Assembly (NCBI RefSeq): GCF_003814915.1
Contig: NZ_RKQK01000004.1
Location: 186,001-250,000, forward strand
DNA from: Pacificibacter maritimus
GTDB lineage: Bacteria; Pseudomonadota; Alphaproteobacteria; Rhodobacterales; Rhodobacteraceae
Direction: 5' to 3'
DNA length: 64,000 nt
Below the pieces are notes generated by a model. The model made no database searches. It worked only from the letters and a program-made list of their open reading frames with translations, and was not told the origin of the DNA. Made by a program: the position numbers and the translations under genes. Position 1 is the first letter of the stretch. Each line of letters starts with the position of its first letter. This document shows, piece after piece, positions 1 through 10,181 of this stretch.

Positions 1-715
1 CATTGTATGGGCCAAAGAATGTTAGTGGGTGATCTACGGGCATTACGGGTAAATCTTCGCCCGCCATTTCGGCAATTAAACGACCCCAAAGGCCTGCACA
101 AACCACAACATGATCCGCATAGATTGTGCCGCGCGTGGTAACAACGCCGATAATTCGGTTGCCTTCGGTGACAAGTTCTAACGCGGATGTATTCGCAAAG
201 GCTTTTAATTTGCCTGCTTGCTCACCTTGATCGACCAGTTTCCCCGCGACAGTCTGTGAACGCGGCACAACAAGACCCGCATCTGGATCCCATAAAGCGC
301 CTTGGATGAGATCTTCTTCCAGCAAGGGAAATTTTTCTTTGGCTTCAGCGGCAGTAATGATTGAAGCATTGGTGCCAAAAGATTTGGAGGAATCGATGCG
401 ACGCTTGAGTTCTTGCATGCGCTCGTCATCGCCTACACGGGCAACTTCTAATCCACCGATCCGTTGGTAGTGTCCCAGTTTTTCGTAGAAATCCATGGAA
501 TACATAGTCGTCCAGCAGCTCAAAAAATCATGGCTGGTCGCATAACAAAAATCAGAGGCATGGGCTGTCGATCCGATATCGGTGGGAATACCTGATTTGT
601 CGATACCCACAATGTCGTCCCATCCGCGTTCGATCAAATGGTGCGCAACTGATGCGCCCACGATGCCACCAAGGCCCACAATCACAACTTTTGCTTTTTC
701 GGGGAACTTTGACAT
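1..715 (-). CDS. Dimethylglycine/sarcosine dehydrogenase-like FAD oxidoreductase (partial, 3' end outside window)
   Basis: This is the N-terminal 238 codons of a DAO-family flavoprotein; the remainder lies beyond base 1. Translation from the ATG at 713-715 gives a beta strand followed by a glycine-rich dinucleotide-binding turn (VIVGLGGIVGAS, residues 11-22). A STAHAS motif follows, whose His52 sits where dimethylglycine and sarcosine dehydrogenases attach FAD covalently. Such enzymes remove a methyl group from dimethylglycine or sarcosine and often carry a C-terminal folate-binding GcvT domain, which cannot be seen here. It is divergent from a GbdR-like regulator and close to bet and sox genes, which supports a role in glycine betaine breakdown. 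The exact substrate is not fixed by sequence. Confidence 0.8.
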   Translation of the reverse strand, partial: MSKFPEKAKVVIVGLGGIVGASVAHHLIERGWDDIVGIDKSGIPTDIGSTAHASDFCYATSHDFLSCWTTMYSMDFYEKLGHYQRIGGLEVARVGDDERMQELKRRIDSSKSFGTNASIITAAEAKEKFPLLEEDLIQGALWDPDAGLVVPRSQTVAGKLVDQGEQAGKLKAFANTSALELVTEGNRIIGVVTTRGTIYADHVVVCAGLWGRLIAEMAGEDLPVMPVDHPLTFFGPYN

Positions 716-838
716 TCGCGGCAATCCTTTGGGATTCAACTGTTCTACTGAGGCTGTATAAGCGCGTCGCATACTTGCGCGCACTCCTAAGTATTGCTGC
801 GGGTTTTTAGCGCTGTATAGTATATTTGCGTCAAACTA

Positions 839-859
839 AGGCTATCAGTACGACAGCCT
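839..859. promoter_or_regulatory. Inverted repeat in the divergent dehydrogenase/regulator gap
   Basis: AGGCT and AGCCT arms separated by 11 bases lie about 28 bases before the GlxA-type regulator start, in the 171-base gap between two divergent genes. This position would suit an operator for an AraC-type activator. The arms are short, and no matching second copy was found, so assignment is tentative. Confidence 0.25.
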
Positions 860-886
860 ACAATTCGCAAAGGCATTGAATTTCAA

Positions 887-1915
887 ATGAGTGACGGTGA
901 TAGAATTCTGGGCGTTAAGCCGCGACGAATACGTCAGCGACCAAACGGGCAGCGGCTATCTGTTGGGTTTATTTTGACCAAGCGATTTACTCTGTGTGCA
1001 TTTGCGAACTTCGTTGATGTTTTGCGGTTGGCCGCAGATGAAGGGGATCGTAGCAGGCCAATTTTGTGCAATTGGACGGTTCTATCCGATACGATGGACG
1101 CAGTGCCATCAAGCAGCGGCGTGTCGGTGCACCCTAACGAACGCTTGGGGGATCCAAGCAAGTTTGATTACATCGTAGTGGTTGGCGGCTTGGTGAATGA
1201 AACACCTGATTTGGGAAAGGCATACTCTCGGTATTTACAGCGTGCCTCCGATTTGGGGGTGCCTTTGATCGGGGTGTGTACGGGCACATTTTTCTTGCAC
1301 CAAGCGGGGTTGCTAAAAGACTATCGCTGCTGCGTCAGTTGGTTTCATCATGCTGACTTTTTGGATCAGTTCGAGGATTTGAACCCTGTTTCGGATCAAA
1401 TTTTTGTTGTCGATAGAGATCGCATTACCTGTTCAGGTGGTGCAAGCTCGGCGCATCTGGCGGCCTATCTTGTGGATAAGCATGTGGGGCGTGCGCAGGC
1501 CAGCAAAAGTCTTCACATCATGATGATTGATGATGCCTTGCAAGGTGAAATGCCTCAACCGGGAATATCGTTGACCTTAAGGACGAAAGATCCGTTAGTG
1601 CGGCGCGCGCTTTTAATCATGCAGCAAAACATAGATACGCCGATCACCGTGCAAGAAATAGCGCGACGCTTGGGGCATAGTAAGCGCCAGATTGAACGGC
1701 ACTTTCGCTTGGCACTGGACACCTCGCCGCAATCAGCCTTTTTGACGATCAGACTGTCTTTTGCGCACCATTTGGTGCAATCGACAGATAAAACAATTGC
1801 GCAAGTCGCGCTGGATTGTGGTTTTTGCGACAGTTCGCATCTAAGTCGAAGCTTTAAAAAGCAGTTTGGACAAACGCCGCACGTCCTAAGGCAAGCGGCG
1901 TTGCAATTAGGTTAG
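887..1915 (+). CDS. GlxA-family AraC-type transcriptional regulator (GbdR-like)
   Basis: This 342-residue protein has the two-domain layout of the GlxA/GbdR family. The N-terminal DJ-1/PfpI-like domain (about 25-195) includes the nucleophile-elbow stretch [10 protein letters not shown]. The C-terminal AraC domain (about 230-340) has two helix-turn-helix units, [16 protein letters not shown] and [20 protein letters not shown]. GbdR in Pseudomonas activates glycine betaine and dimethylglycine catabolism. Here the gene is divergent from a dimethylglycine dehydrogenase-like gene and next to betABC, so the same role is likely, though unproven. Its TAG stop shares the bases TTAG with the TAA stop of convergent betA. 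Confidence 0.85.
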   Translation: MSDGDRILGVKPRRIRQRPNGQRLSVGFILTKRFTLCAFANFVDVLRLAADEGDRSRPILCNWTVLSDTMDAVPSSSGVSVHPNERLGDPSKFDYIVVVGGLVNETPDLGKAYSRYLQRASDLGVPLIGVCTGTFFLHQAGLLKDYRCCVSWFHHADFLDQFEDLNPVSDQIFVVDRDRITCSGGASSAHLAAYLVDKHVGRAQASKSLHIMMIDDALQGEMPQPGISLTLRTKDPLVRRALLIMQQNIDTPITVQEIARRLGHSKRQIERHFRLALDTSPQSAFLTIRLSFAHHLVQSTDKTIAQVALDCGFCDSSHLSRSFKKQFGQTPHVLRQAALQLG

Positions 1916-3561
1916 CGCTGGGCGGTTTTCCAGTCTGGGTGAATCCAAGGTTTAACATTTGCTGCAGGCAGAGGATCTTTGCCAAGGATATGATCCGATG
2001 CTTTTTCCCCAACCATGATTGAAGGTGCGTTTAAATTCCCATTGGTAATTTGTGGGAAAATCGAACTATCAGCCAAGCGCAAACCGTCAACGCCGATCAC
2101 GCGGTTCAATGGGTCGACAACGGCCATAGGATCATCGGCGCGCCCCATGCGACATGTGCCACAGGGATGATATGCGCTTTCTGCATGTTCGCGGATGAAT
2201 GCGTCGATCTCTTCATCTGTTTGCAAATCTGCGCCGGGTTGAATTTCGTGTTTGGCGTAGGGGGCAAAGGCGTCTTGCGCAAAAATTTCACGGGTCAAGC
2301 GTACGCAGGTACGGAATTCTTCCCAATCTTGTTCGTTCGACATGTAGTTGAAGAAAATTCGAGGCGCCTCGTGGGGATCTTTAGATCTTAAGGTCACTTC
2401 ACCGCGTGATTTTGATCGCATGGGGCCGATATGGGTTTGAAACCCGTGACCTTCAGCTGCCGCTTGTCCATCATAACGCACGGCGATGGGTAGGAAGTGG
2501 TACTGAATATCTGGATACTCAACCCCCGCCTTGGACCGCACAAAAGCAGCACTTTCGAACTGGTTGGACGCGCCCAAGCCAGTCTTTGTAAACAGCCACT
2601 GGGCGCCGATCCAAGCTTTGGAAAAAATATTCCAATGTTTATACAGCGTGATGGGCAATTTTGACGCAATCTGCATGTAGATTTCTAGATGGTCTTGCAG
2701 GTTTTTCCCAACACCGGCCCTGTCGACTTTCACCTCAATACCAAGTGCTGTCAGTTCATCTGCGGGACCGATACCTGATTGCAGCAAAATTTTGGGCGAG
2801 TTGATAGAGCCAGCAGATAATACAACTTCGCGTTTGGCGTGAATGACCTTGCCATCTGTCAAACGTACACCTGTCGCACGGCCACCTTCTATTTCGATCT
2901 TGCCGACCAACCCACGGATTAATGTACAGTTCTCACGTTTTAACGCAGGCCTGAGATAGGCGTTCGCAGTGGACCAACGGCGGCCTTTGTAGACCGTTTG
3001 CTCCATCGGGCCAAAGCCTTCTTGCTTTTCACCATTGTAGTCGCCGGTCGTCTCGTAGCCTGCTTGTTTGCCCGCATCAACAAAGGCTTGGAACAGGGGA
3101 TTTTTACGCGGTCCACGGGTGACATGTAGAGGACCATCGGTGCCACGCCACGCGGGGTCGCCGCCATGCCCACCGTCATGCCATGTTTCCATGCGCTTGT
3201 AATACGGTAGCACGGCGGCATAAGACCATCCATCAGCACCCATTTCTGCCCAAGTGTCAAAGTCACGCGCATGGCCGCGCACATATACCATCCCGTTGAT
3301 CGACGATGACCCACCGATCACTTTGCCGCGGGGTGTTGCCAAACGGCGATTGCCCAAATTCGGCTCCGGTTCGGATTGATAGCCCCAATCGTAGTGGCTC
3401 ATATTCATCGGGTACGACAATGCGGCAGGCATTTGAATGAAAGGGCCAATGTCTGTGCCGCCATGTTCGATGACAATCACAGATGCGCCCGATTCAGACA
3501 GGCGATACGCCATTGCTGAACCAGCACTTCCTGCGCCTATGATGACAAAATCAGCTTCCAT
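1912..3561 (-). CDS. betA: Choline dehydrogenase BetA
   Basis: A GMC-family flavoprotein of 549 residues, normal for BetA, that oxidises choline to betaine aldehyde and passes electrons to the membrane chain. The N-terminal ADP-binding motif is [17 protein letters not shown]. The GMC signature [15 protein letters not shown] lies near residue 85, and the C-terminal catalytic region contains [10 protein letters not shown] and a [15 protein letters not shown] end motif. It is the last gene of a betI-betC-betB-betA run on this strand, 11 bases after betB, so co-transcription is expected under BetI control. Alcohol dehydrogenases of the same family are the main alternative, but the neighbours make choline dehydrogenase the strong call. 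Confidence 0.95.
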   Translation of the reverse strand: MEADFVIIGAGSAGSAMAYRLSESGASVIVIEHGGTDIGPFIQMPAALSYPMNMSHYDWGYQSEPEPNLGNRRLATPRGKVIGGSSSINGMVYVRGHARDFDTWAEMGADGWSYAAVLPYYKRMETWHDGGHGGDPAWRGTDGPLHVTRGPRKNPLFQAFVDAGKQAGYETTGDYNGEKQEGFGPMEQTVYKGRRWSTANAYLRPALKRENCTLIRGLVGKIEIEGGRATGVRLTDGKVIHAKREVVLSAGSINSPKILLQSGIGPADELTALGIEVKVDRAGVGKNLQDHLEIYMQIASKLPITLYKHWNIFSKAWIGAQWLFTKTGLGASNQFESAAFVRSKAGVEYPDIQYHFLPIAVRYDGQAAAEGHGFQTHIGPMRSKSRGEVTLRSKDPHEAPRIFFNYMSNEQDWEEFRTCVRLTREIFAQDAFAPYAKHEIQPGADLQTDEEIDAFIREHAESAYHPCGTCRMGRADDPMAVVDPLNRVIGVDGLRLADSSIFPQITNGNLNAPSIMVGEKASDHILGKDPLPAANVKPWIHPDWKTAQR

Positions 3562-3572
3562 GGTGGCCCTTC

Positions 3573-5024
3573 CTAGAATGCGGCTTCAACAGGGCTCATG
3601 CCCACGTAGACGGATTTCAATTGTGAATAATGCTCAATTGCGGCTTTCGCGTTTTCCCTGCCAACGCCAGATGCTTTGACGCCCCCGAAAGGCATCTCAA
3701 TCGGGGTCAAATTGTAGGTGTTGATCCAGCATGTGCCAGCTTCAAACCCAGCCACAACGCGGTGGGCGCGTGTCAGATCACTGGTGAAGACTCCAGCAGC
3801 CAGACCAAATTCAGTGTCATTGGCGCGTGCCAAAACTTCATCTTCGGTGTCGAATGTCAGGACAGACATAACAGGACCAAAGATTTCTTCCCGTGCGATT
3901 GACATGTCATCACTTACATCCGCGAAGATCGTAGGCTCGATGTACAATCCGCCGTTTGCATGGGCTTTGCCGCCCATAACAAGCGTTGCGCCTTCGTCGA
4001 TGCCTTTTTTGATGTAGCTAAGCGTGATGTCGAGTTGGTTTTGATTCACCATGGGGCCAAAATTCGTGGCCTCGTCCATCGGGTCGCCGATCACCGCTTT
4101 TTCTGTGCGTTCTTTTAGGCGAGCGAGAAAGGCTGGTAAAATGCCGCGCTGCACAAATACGCGCGTGCCGTTGGAGCAAATTTGACCGGAAGAATAGAAA
4201 TTGGCGTTGATCGCAGCACTAACCGCATCTTCCAAGTTTGAGTCATCAAAAATGATCAATGGGGACTTGCCGCCCAGTTCCATTGTAACATGCTTCATGC
4301 CTTCAGCCGCGGCTGCGTAAACCTTGCGGCCTGTTGGAACCGATCCCGTCAAAGAAACTTTATCAACGCGTGTGTCTGTGACCAGTGCCGCGCCAACATC
4401 GCCGTAGCCTTGGACGACATTAAAAACACCTGCAGGCGCGCCCGCTTCGATCAAAATTTCGGCAAGTTTTAGGGCGCTAAGGGGCGTAACTTCGGATGGT
4501 TTAAAGACCATCGTATTGCCGCAAGCCAATGCTGGTGCGGCCTTCCAGCAGGCGATTTGAATTGGGTAATTCCAAGCGCCAATGCCAACACACAAACCCA
4601 ACGGTTCACGTACGGTATAGGCAAAATCCGCCCCCAGTTGGATATGATCTCCTGTCAGACCTGCCGCGATCGCACCGAAATATTCTAAACAATCCGCGCC
4701 TGAAGCCGCATCAGCCACAAGCGTTTCTTGCAGCGGTTTGCCGGTGTCCAGTGTTTCCAAAACAGACAGGTCACGGTTCCGATCGCGGATGATATCCGCT
4801 GCTCGACGCAAAATACGGCCCCGTTCAGATCCCGTCATCGCAGCCCAATCAGCGCGCGCATCCTCTGCGGCTTTCAGCGCTTGTTCGATAATCGAAGGTG
4901 TCGCCGAATGCAGTTTGGCAATGGTCTCGCCTGTCGCGGGGTAGGTCGAAAGCAGTTCGTCCCCTGCTGTGTCGTCAACGTATTGTCCGCCGATAAAGTG
5001 GCTGGCTTTGGGTTGTGCGTGCAT
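3573..5024 (-). CDS. betB: Betaine aldehyde dehydrogenase BetB
   Basis: A 483-residue NAD(P)-dependent aldehyde dehydrogenase that converts betaine aldehyde to glycine betaine. The general-base Glu249 lies in [11 protein letters not shown] and the catalytic Cys283 in SSGQICSNG. The cofactor-binding [12 protein letters not shown] loop begins near residue 224, and the [11 protein letters not shown] segment near 151 is typical of BetB. It is downstream of betC and directly upstream of betA. Length and motifs are intact. The dehydrogenase family is broad, so the substrate assignment rests mainly on the bet context. Confidence 0.95.
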   Translation of the reverse strand: MHAQPKASHFIGGQYVDDTAGDELLSTYPATGETIAKLHSATPSIIEQALKAAEDARADWAAMTGSERGRILRRAADIIRDRNRDLSVLETLDTGKPLQETLVADAASGADCLEYFGAIAAGLTGDHIQLGADFAYTVREPLGLCVGIGAWNYPIQIACWKAAPALACGNTMVFKPSEVTPLSALKLAEILIEAGAPAGVFNVVQGYGDVGAALVTDTRVDKVSLTGSVPTGRKVYAAAAEGMKHVTMELGGKSPLIIFDDSNLEDAVSAAINANFYSSGQICSNGTRVFVQRGILPAFLARLKERTEKAVIGDPMDEATNFGPMVNQNQLDITLSYIKKGIDEGATLVMGGKAHANGGLYIEPTIFADVSDDMSIAREEIFGPVMSVLTFDTEDEVLARANDTEFGLAAGVFTSDLTRAHRVVAGFEAGTCWINTYNLTPIEMPFGGVKASGVGRENAKAAIEHYSQLKSVYVGMSPVEAAF

Positions 5025-5056
5025 TGTATGTGCGTCCTTTTGCTCAGTGGTCTACT

Positions 5057-6565
5057 TTATTCGCCACGCGGAAAGCGTGCGACTTCTTCGACTGTGTTCA
5101 GGTCCATGTGGTTGCGCATGTAGCGCTCCGATGCTTTTTGCAAAGGTTGGAAATCCCATGGGTAGTAGTTGCCGTTGCGCAGGGATTCGTAGACGACCCA
5201 GCGGCGAGCTTGGCTTTTGCGCACGGCGGCGTCGAACTGATCGAGGTCCCACAAAGCATCCGCTTTCGCTCGAAGGTCCGCCAGAGTATCAGCTTGTGCA
5301 GGATCGTCTATTAAGTTGGTCAGCTCGTTAGGGTCATCTTCCACGTTAAACAGTTGTTCTGTGTCCAGCGCGCAATTGGTGTATTTGTAGTTGCCGACAC
5401 GCAGCCCAATCAATGGCGCATAGGACGCTTCAGCGGCATATTCCATCATCACGGGGCTGGTGCGTTTTGCGCCTTGGCCAAGCGGCACAATACTTTCACC
5501 ATCCGTCCACGGCATGACTTCTTCCATGGAAATGCCAGCGAGATCACAAAGTGTCGGCGTCACATCGATTGTCGACACTGGGTCAGTGACCAAGCCAGGC
5601 GTCATGGTTGGAGAGCTGACCATGAGTGGCACCCGCGCGGAGCCTTCAAAGAATGTCATTTTAAACCACAATCCGCGTTCGCCCAACATGTCGCCATGAT
5701 CGGAAACAAACAATATTGTTGCATCTTGGCGCGTGGCTTCCAGCGTGTGCATGATTTCACCGACCTTATCGTCGAGGTATGAAATATTTGCAAAATAGGC
5801 ACGACGAGATTTTTTGATGTCGTCTTCCGAGATATCGAAATTGCGCCAATCGTTGGCGTCAAAAATACGTTTTGAATGGGTGTCGTGATCTTCGTAAGCC
5901 ATCGCTGGAACATCGGGTAAAAGGTGTTCACAATCCTCGTATAAATCCCAGTATTTCTGCCGGGTCACATAAGGATCATGCGGGTGCGTAAAGCTTACAG
6001 TTAGGCACCACGGGCGTGCATCTTTGCCACGTGATAAATCTTGGATTTTGCGAACCGCGTGATAGGCGACTTCGTCGTCATATTCCATTTGGTTCGAAAT
6101 CTCTGCAACACCTGCGCCCGTGACGGACCCCATGTTATGGTACCACCAGTCGATCCGTTCTCCCGGCTTGCGATAGTCAGGTGTCCAGCCAAAGTCAGCG
6201 GGGTAGATATCTGTCGTTAGACGCTCTTCAAACCCATGCATTTGATCTGGACCGACAAAATGCATCTTGCCAGATAGGCATGTTTGATACCCAGCGCGAC
6301 GCAAGTGATGTGCATAAGTTGGAATGTCAGAGGCAAATTCTGCGGCATTGTCGTAAACGCCCGTGTGGGATGGCAATTGACCAGACATAAAACTGGCACG
6401 TCCTGGTGCGCATAGTGGTGACCCAGTGTATGCATTTTTGAATCGCGTTGAACGCGCAGCCAGTGCTTTTATGTGTGGTGCATGCAGCCAGTCTGCTGGA
6501 CCATCGGGAAACAAAGTGCCGTTAAGCTGATCGACCATAATTATGAGAATATTCGGCTTTGTCAT
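5057..6565 (-). CDS. betC: Choline-sulfatase BetC
   Basis: This 502-residue type I sulfatase should hydrolyse choline-O-sulfate to choline and sulfate. The formylglycine motif CAPGR is at residues 52-56, with Cys52 the residue matured to formylglycine, and the metal-binding region starts with MVDQLNG at 10-16. A second metal cluster is FVSDHGDMLGERGLW. The C-terminal region matches the choline-sulfatase extension (residues about 440-502). The ATG overlaps the betI stop by four bases (ATGA), showing translational coupling. There is no signal peptide, which agrees with cytoplasmic action after uptake. Choline sulfate is a common marine osmolyte. Confidence 0.94.
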   Translation of the reverse strand: MTKPNILIIMVDQLNGTLFPDGPADWLHAPHIKALAARSTRFKNAYTGSPLCAPGRASFMSGQLPSHTGVYDNAAEFASDIPTYAHHLRRAGYQTCLSGKMHFVGPDQMHGFEERLTTDIYPADFGWTPDYRKPGERIDWWYHNMGSVTGAGVAEISNQMEYDDEVAYHAVRKIQDLSRGKDARPWCLTVSFTHPHDPYVTRQKYWDLYEDCEHLLPDVPAMAYEDHDTHSKRIFDANDWRNFDISEDDIKKSRRAYFANISYLDDKVGEIMHTLEATRQDATILFVSDHGDMLGERGLWFKMTFFEGSARVPLMVSSPTMTPGLVTDPVSTIDVTPTLCDLAGISMEEVMPWTDGESIVPLGQGAKRTSPVMMEYAAEASYAPLIGLRVGNYKYTNCALDTEQLFNVEDDPNELTNLIDDPAQADTLADLRAKADALWDLDQFDAAVRKSQARRWVVYESLRNGNYYPWDFQPLQKASERYMRNHMDLNTVEEVARFPRGE

Positions 6566-7188
6566 CTGAGTATCCTGCTGTCGGCTAAGGTTAAGCGAAG
6601 GTAGTCAATCGCTAGATTTTCAGGATGTTGAGGCACATCATCGCAACCGCGCAACACCCAACGGATATAACCGCCGTCTATGATTGCGGCGATGCCTTCA
6701 GCCACAGATTCTGCTTTTTCGGGTGCGATCTGACGCAATTCGAACCGTAAATTTGATTCGAGGCGCTTGTGGTAGATTTTTAAAAGGCGCGCAACTTCGT
6801 CTGATTTTTGAGCAAATACATAAAAATTCAACCAGGCTGCAACAGTTTCTCGTTTCATATTTAAGTCAGAAAAGCTGGTTTGAATGATCACTTCGATCCG
6901 TTCGAACGGGTCTTTTACGCCATTTAAATTATTGCGCATTTCTGTGCTATACTGAGTTAAGATATGTCGCATCGCTGCGACGAACATCTTGTTTTTGCTA
7001 CCAAAGTAATGATGTGCCAGCGCTGTTGACATGCCTGCACGCTTCGCGATTTGGCTGACAGTGACATCCATTGTGCCTGACTCGCCAATTTCTGCAATGA
7101 CTGCATTGATCAAGGCAGAACTTCTAATCGGTTGCATTCCAAGTTTAGGCATATCATCTCTCAGCTGTTGTAAAACATGGTCAATCAT
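6562..7188 (-). CDS. betI: TetR-family repressor BetI
   Basis: A 208-residue TetR-type regulator. The N-terminal helix-turn-helix (about 30-75) includes VTVSQIAKRAGMSTALAHHYFGSKN, and the C-terminal part is the ligand domain that senses choline in characterised BetI proteins. It heads the betICBA run and is divergent from choX, with only 42 bases between the two start codons. That gap contains TCAAT/ATTGA half-sites described separately. BetI represses the bet genes without choline and probably choXWV too. Start ATG at 7186-7188. Confidence 0.93.
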   Translation of the reverse strand: MIDHVLQQLRDDMPKLGMQPIRSSALINAVIAEIGESGTMDVTVSQIAKRAGMSTALAHHYFGSKNKMFVAAMRHILTQYSTEMRNNLNGVKDPFERIEVIIQTSFSDLNMKRETVAAWLNFYVFAQKSDEVARLLKIYHKRLESNLRFELRQIAPEKAESVAEGIAAIIDGGYIRWVLRGCDDVPQHPENLAIDYLRLTLADSRILR

Positions 7189-7208
7189 ACTTTAATTGAC
7201 TCATCAAT
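7180..7208. promoter_or_regulatory. Candidate BetI operator between betI and choX
   Basis: The short betI-choX gap contains ATTGA-CTCA-TCAAT, a perfect palindrome with 5-bp arms (7195-7208). A further GTCAAT half-site at 7180-7185 pairs with ATTGAC at 7195-7200. Known BetI sites contain TTGA...TCAA arms, so this matches by pattern. Its position between the divergent starts would let one protein control both directions. Confidence 0.6.
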
Positions 7209-7230
7209 CAAAAACACAGGGAACTATATA

Positions 7231-8151
7231 ATGCTCCGCACGACTGCAATCGCTCTCGCACTGGCCGCCACAACTGGAACAGCTTTCGCTGATACCGCAT
7301 GTGAAAGCGTTTCCTTTTCTGATGTTGGCTGGACCGACATCACCACAACAACTTCCATCGCCAAACACCTTTTGACAGGTCTCGGCTATGATGTTGATGT
7401 TTCCGTACTGTCCGTGCCTGTAACATTCGCGTCTTTGTCAGGTAGTGATGTCGATGTTTTCTTGGGCAACTGGATGCCTGCGCAAAACGGCGCTGTCGAA
7501 AAGTACCTCGAAGATGGCAGCATTGAATCGATCAATGTAAACTTGACAGGCACGAACTATACACTGGCTGTCCCAGCTTATACTTACGAAAAAGGTCTAA
7601 AAGATTTCGCAGACATCGCGAAATTTGCAGATGAACTTGACGAAACAATTTACGGTATCGAACCAGGCAACGAAGGTAACGATTACCTTGTCAGCTTGGC
7701 TGAAGCAAACACACATGGTTTGGGCGAATTCGAAGTTAAAGAAAGCTCAGAGCAAGGGATGCTAAGCCAAGTGCGTCGAGCTTATGACCGCGGCGAAGAT
7801 GTTGTATTTTTGGGTTGGGCACCACACCCAATGAATGTCAACTTTGACCTTAAATATCTGACAGGTGGCGAAGAATTCTTTGGTGGTGAAGGTGTGGTGA
7901 ACACGTTGACACGCAAAGGCTTCGTTCAAGAATGCCCGAATGTTGGCAAGCTTTTGACCCAACTTGATTTCACAATGTCCATGGAAAGCGAAATCATGGG
8001 CGCGATCTTGAACGATGGTGAAGACGCAGATGATGCAACCAAAGCTTGGATCACAGCCAACCCAACCGTGCTTGATGCGTGGCTTGACGGTGTGACAACA
8101 ACTGCAGGCGACGAAGGCTTGTCAGCTGTTAAAACGTCTTTGGGCCTCTAA
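7231..8151 (+). CDS. choX: Choline ABC transporter substrate-binding protein ChoX
   Basis: A 306-residue periplasmic binding protein of the glycine betaine/choline OpuAC-type family. The start is taken at the ATG at 7231, not an upstream in-frame codon at 7177. From there a signal peptide begins directly (MLRTTAIALALAATTGTAFA, cleavage before DTACE), and CAGGGA lies 8 to 9 bases upstream. The upstream codon would also lie inside betI. It delivers choline, and possibly betaine or acetylcholine, to ChoW/ChoV. An unusually strong hairpin separates it from choW. Many aromatic residues that cage quaternary amines are present (for example W in VGWTDI and GNWMPA). Confidence 0.93.
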   Translation: MLRTTAIALALAATTGTAFADTACESVSFSDVGWTDITTTTSIAKHLLTGLGYDVDVSVLSVPVTFASLSGSDVDVFLGNWMPAQNGAVEKYLEDGSIESINVNLTGTNYTLAVPAYTYEKGLKDFADIAKFADELDETIYGIEPGNEGNDYLVSLAEANTHGLGEFEVKESSEQGMLSQVRRAYDRGEDVVFLGWAPHPMNVNFDLKYLTGGEEFFGGEGVVNTLTRKGFVQECPNVGKLLTQLDFTMSMESEIMGAILNDGEDADDATKAWITANPTVLDAWLDGVTTTAGDEGLSAVKTSLGL

Positions 8152-8167
8152 GACTGTCCAAACACAA

Positions 8168-8201
8168 ATCACACCTGTTGCCCTGTGGCGGCAGGTGTGA
8201 T
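8168..8201 (+). terminator. Strong intercistronic hairpin between choX and choW
   Basis: Fifteen paired bases (8168-8182 with 8187-8201, two G-U pairs) close on the tetraloop CTGT. The following bases are T-rich but contain no long T run. Such hairpins after a binding-protein gene usually give partial termination or protect the upstream mRNA, so more binding protein than permease is made. Confidence 0.7.
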
Positions 8202-8297
8202 GATCTTTACTTATGGGCGCGCCTAACTGGGCGTGACCAATTTTGTGCTTGGTGAGGTTCAAAACCCCAAGCTTTAGACCGTCTAGAGAGGCTATTC

Positions 8298-9131
8298 ATG
8301 GACTGGCTTACAGAGAACAAAATTCCTATCGGCAAAACCGCAGCCCATATTTTTGATTGGCTTCAAAAAGTGGGGCAGGGGTTTTTTGATACAATTGCGG
8401 ATGGTGGTGAAGCTATCATTGACGCGCTTCTTTGGGTTATGCTTACCCCTCCACCGCTTGTAACAATTCTTGGCTTTGTGGTTATCGCTTGGTTGTTGCA
8501 GCGCAGTTGGAAAATTTGTCTTTTCGTGGCCCTCGGGTTTTTGTTTATCCTCAACCAAGACTATTGGGAAGAAACAGCAGAAAGTCTGACACTTGTTTTG
8601 TCAGCCTGTTTGGTCTGTATGGCCATAGGCGTTCCAATCGGTATTTTCACAGCGCATCGCCCAAGAGTTTACAAAATCGTTCAGCCAATTTTAGATTTGA
8701 TGCAGACCCTACCGACATTTGTATATTTGATTCCTGCCATCGTTTTCTTTGGTATCGGTATGGTGCCGGGCTTGCTGGCTACGGTGATCTTCGTTCTACC
8801 TGCGCCAATTCGCATGACCCATCTTGGGATCAGCTCGACGCCAGAACCTTTGTTGGAAGCGGTTCAAGCCTTTGGTGGCACAAAGCGCCAAACGCTTTGG
8901 AAAGTTGAACTGCCCTACGCCTTGCCGCAAATCATGGCAGGCTTGAACCAAACTATCATGTTGTCTTTGTCTATGGTTGTTGTTGCCGCTCTTGTGGGCG
9001 CGGATGGCCTTGGCGTGCCGGTTGTACGCGCGTTGAACCAAGTGAACACATCTTTAGGGTTTGAAAGTGGCTTTGTTATCGTTGTTTTGGCGATCATGTT
9101 GGACCGAGTTATGAGGATCGAACGCAAATGA
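8298..9131 (+). CDS. choW: Choline ABC transporter permease ChoW
   Basis: A 277-residue inner-membrane permease with about six hydrophobic segments, starting near residue 45 (LLWVMLTPPPLVTILGFVVIAWLL). The conserved EAA-type loop that contacts the ATPase is EPLLEAVQAFGGTKRQTLWKVELPYALP, near residues 183-210. It follows choX after a 146-base gap holding a hairpin. Its stop overlaps the choV start by four bases (ATGA). The family includes OpuAB/ProW-type permeases; specificity comes from ChoX. Confidence 0.92.
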   Translation: MDWLTENKIPIGKTAAHIFDWLQKVGQGFFDTIADGGEAIIDALLWVMLTPPPLVTILGFVVIAWLLQRSWKICLFVALGFLFILNQDYWEETAESLTLVLSACLVCMAIGVPIGIFTAHRPRVYKIVQPILDLMQTLPTFVYLIPAIVFFGIGMVPGLLATVIFVLPAPIRMTHLGISSTPEPLLEAVQAFGGTKRQTLWKVELPYALPQIMAGLNQTIMLSLSMVVVAALVGADGLGVPVVRALNQVNTSLGFESGFVIVVLAIMLDRVMRIERK

Positions 9132-10150
9132 AAACTGCAGTAACTTTCGACAATGTATCCATTGTATTCGGTGACATTCCTAAGTCTGCCTTGCCCGAAA
9201 TGGATGCGGGAAAAACGCGTAAACAAGTCCAAGATGCAACAGACCAAGTTCTGGGGGTACATAACTGTTCGTTGGATGTGAAAGAGGGCGAGATTTTGGT
9301 GCTCATGGGTCTGTCAGGCTCAGGGAAATCCACTTTGTTACGTGCGGTAAACGGCCTGAACCCTGTGGTGCGTGGCGAAGTGCGCATCAACAACGGTAAC
9401 GATATGGTAAGCGTTACAAACGCAAACGCCACCGACTTGCGCAGCCTGCGTCAATCGCGGGTTGCCATGGTATTTCAGCAGTTTGGTCTTTTGCCTTGGC
9501 GTACAGTACGTGAAAATGTGGGCCTTGGGTTAGAGCTCGCAGGCGTTCCAAAAGCAGACTATGATCGCCAAGTTGACGCACAACTTGAGCTGGTGAACCT
9601 GTCTGATTGGGCTGGCAGCAAAGTATCTGAACTGTCAGGCGGCATGCAGCAACGTGTCGGTCTAGCGCGGGCATTCGCCACAGACGCACCGATCCTTTTG
9701 ATGGATGAACCGTTTTCGGCGCTTGATCCCTTGATCCGTAATCACTTGCAAGATGAATTGATTGAGCTGCAGCAAAAGCTAAAGCGCACGATCATTTTCG
9801 TTAGTCACGATCTGGACGAGGCATTCAAACTGGGTGACCGAATTGCCATCATGGAAGGCGGACGCATTGTGCAATGTGGCTCTCCGAAAGAAATCTTCAC
9901 CAACCCTGCGGATGATTACGTGCAAGAATTCGTAAATCACATGAACCCGTTGGGTGTTTTGACAGCTCTAGACGCGGTCGAAGTTAAAAAGGGTAAATAT
10001 ACCAAAACAGTGTCATCCAATATGCCAATCAAAGATTTGATTGCTTTGTTGGTTGAATACGAAGGCTCTGTCGGTGTGACCAAAAATGGTAAAGTTATCG
10101 GCGAGGTCAGCCAAGAAAGTGTACTTAAAGAGTTGGCTTTGAAAAACTAA
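9128..10150 (+). CDS. choV: Choline ABC transporter ATP-binding protein ChoV
   Basis: A 340-residue ABC ATPase of the ProV/OpuAA type. Walker A is GLSGSGKST, the signature is LSGGMQQR, Walker B is ILLMDEPF, and the switch histidine lies in FVSHDLDEAF. The last about 70 residues form a degenerate CBS-like region ending in ELALKN, as in related betaine importers, where it can sense ionic strength. It is translationally coupled to choW. A convergent terminator follows at 10182-10222. Confidence 0.93.
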   Translation: MKTAVTFDNVSIVFGDIPKSALPEMDAGKTRKQVQDATDQVLGVHNCSLDVKEGEILVLMGLSGSGKSTLLRAVNGLNPVVRGEVRINNGNDMVSVTNANATDLRSLRQSRVAMVFQQFGLLPWRTVRENVGLGLELAGVPKADYDRQVDAQLELVNLSDWAGSKVSELSGGMQQRVGLARAFATDAPILLMDEPFSALDPLIRNHLQDELIELQQKLKRTIIFVSHDLDEAFKLGDRIAIMEGGRIVQCGSPKEIFTNPADDYVQEFVNHMNPLGVLTALDAVEVKKGKYTKTVSSNMPIKDLIALLVEYEGSVGVTKNGKVIGEVSQESVLKELALKN

Positions 10151-10181
10151 GCCGGCCCGCACTTTGACTGCAAAAATGTAT

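Noticed and set aside
1912-1915. Frame error at the regulator-betA junction
   Set aside because: The shared TTAG simply supplies both stop codons, and both proteins have full family length.
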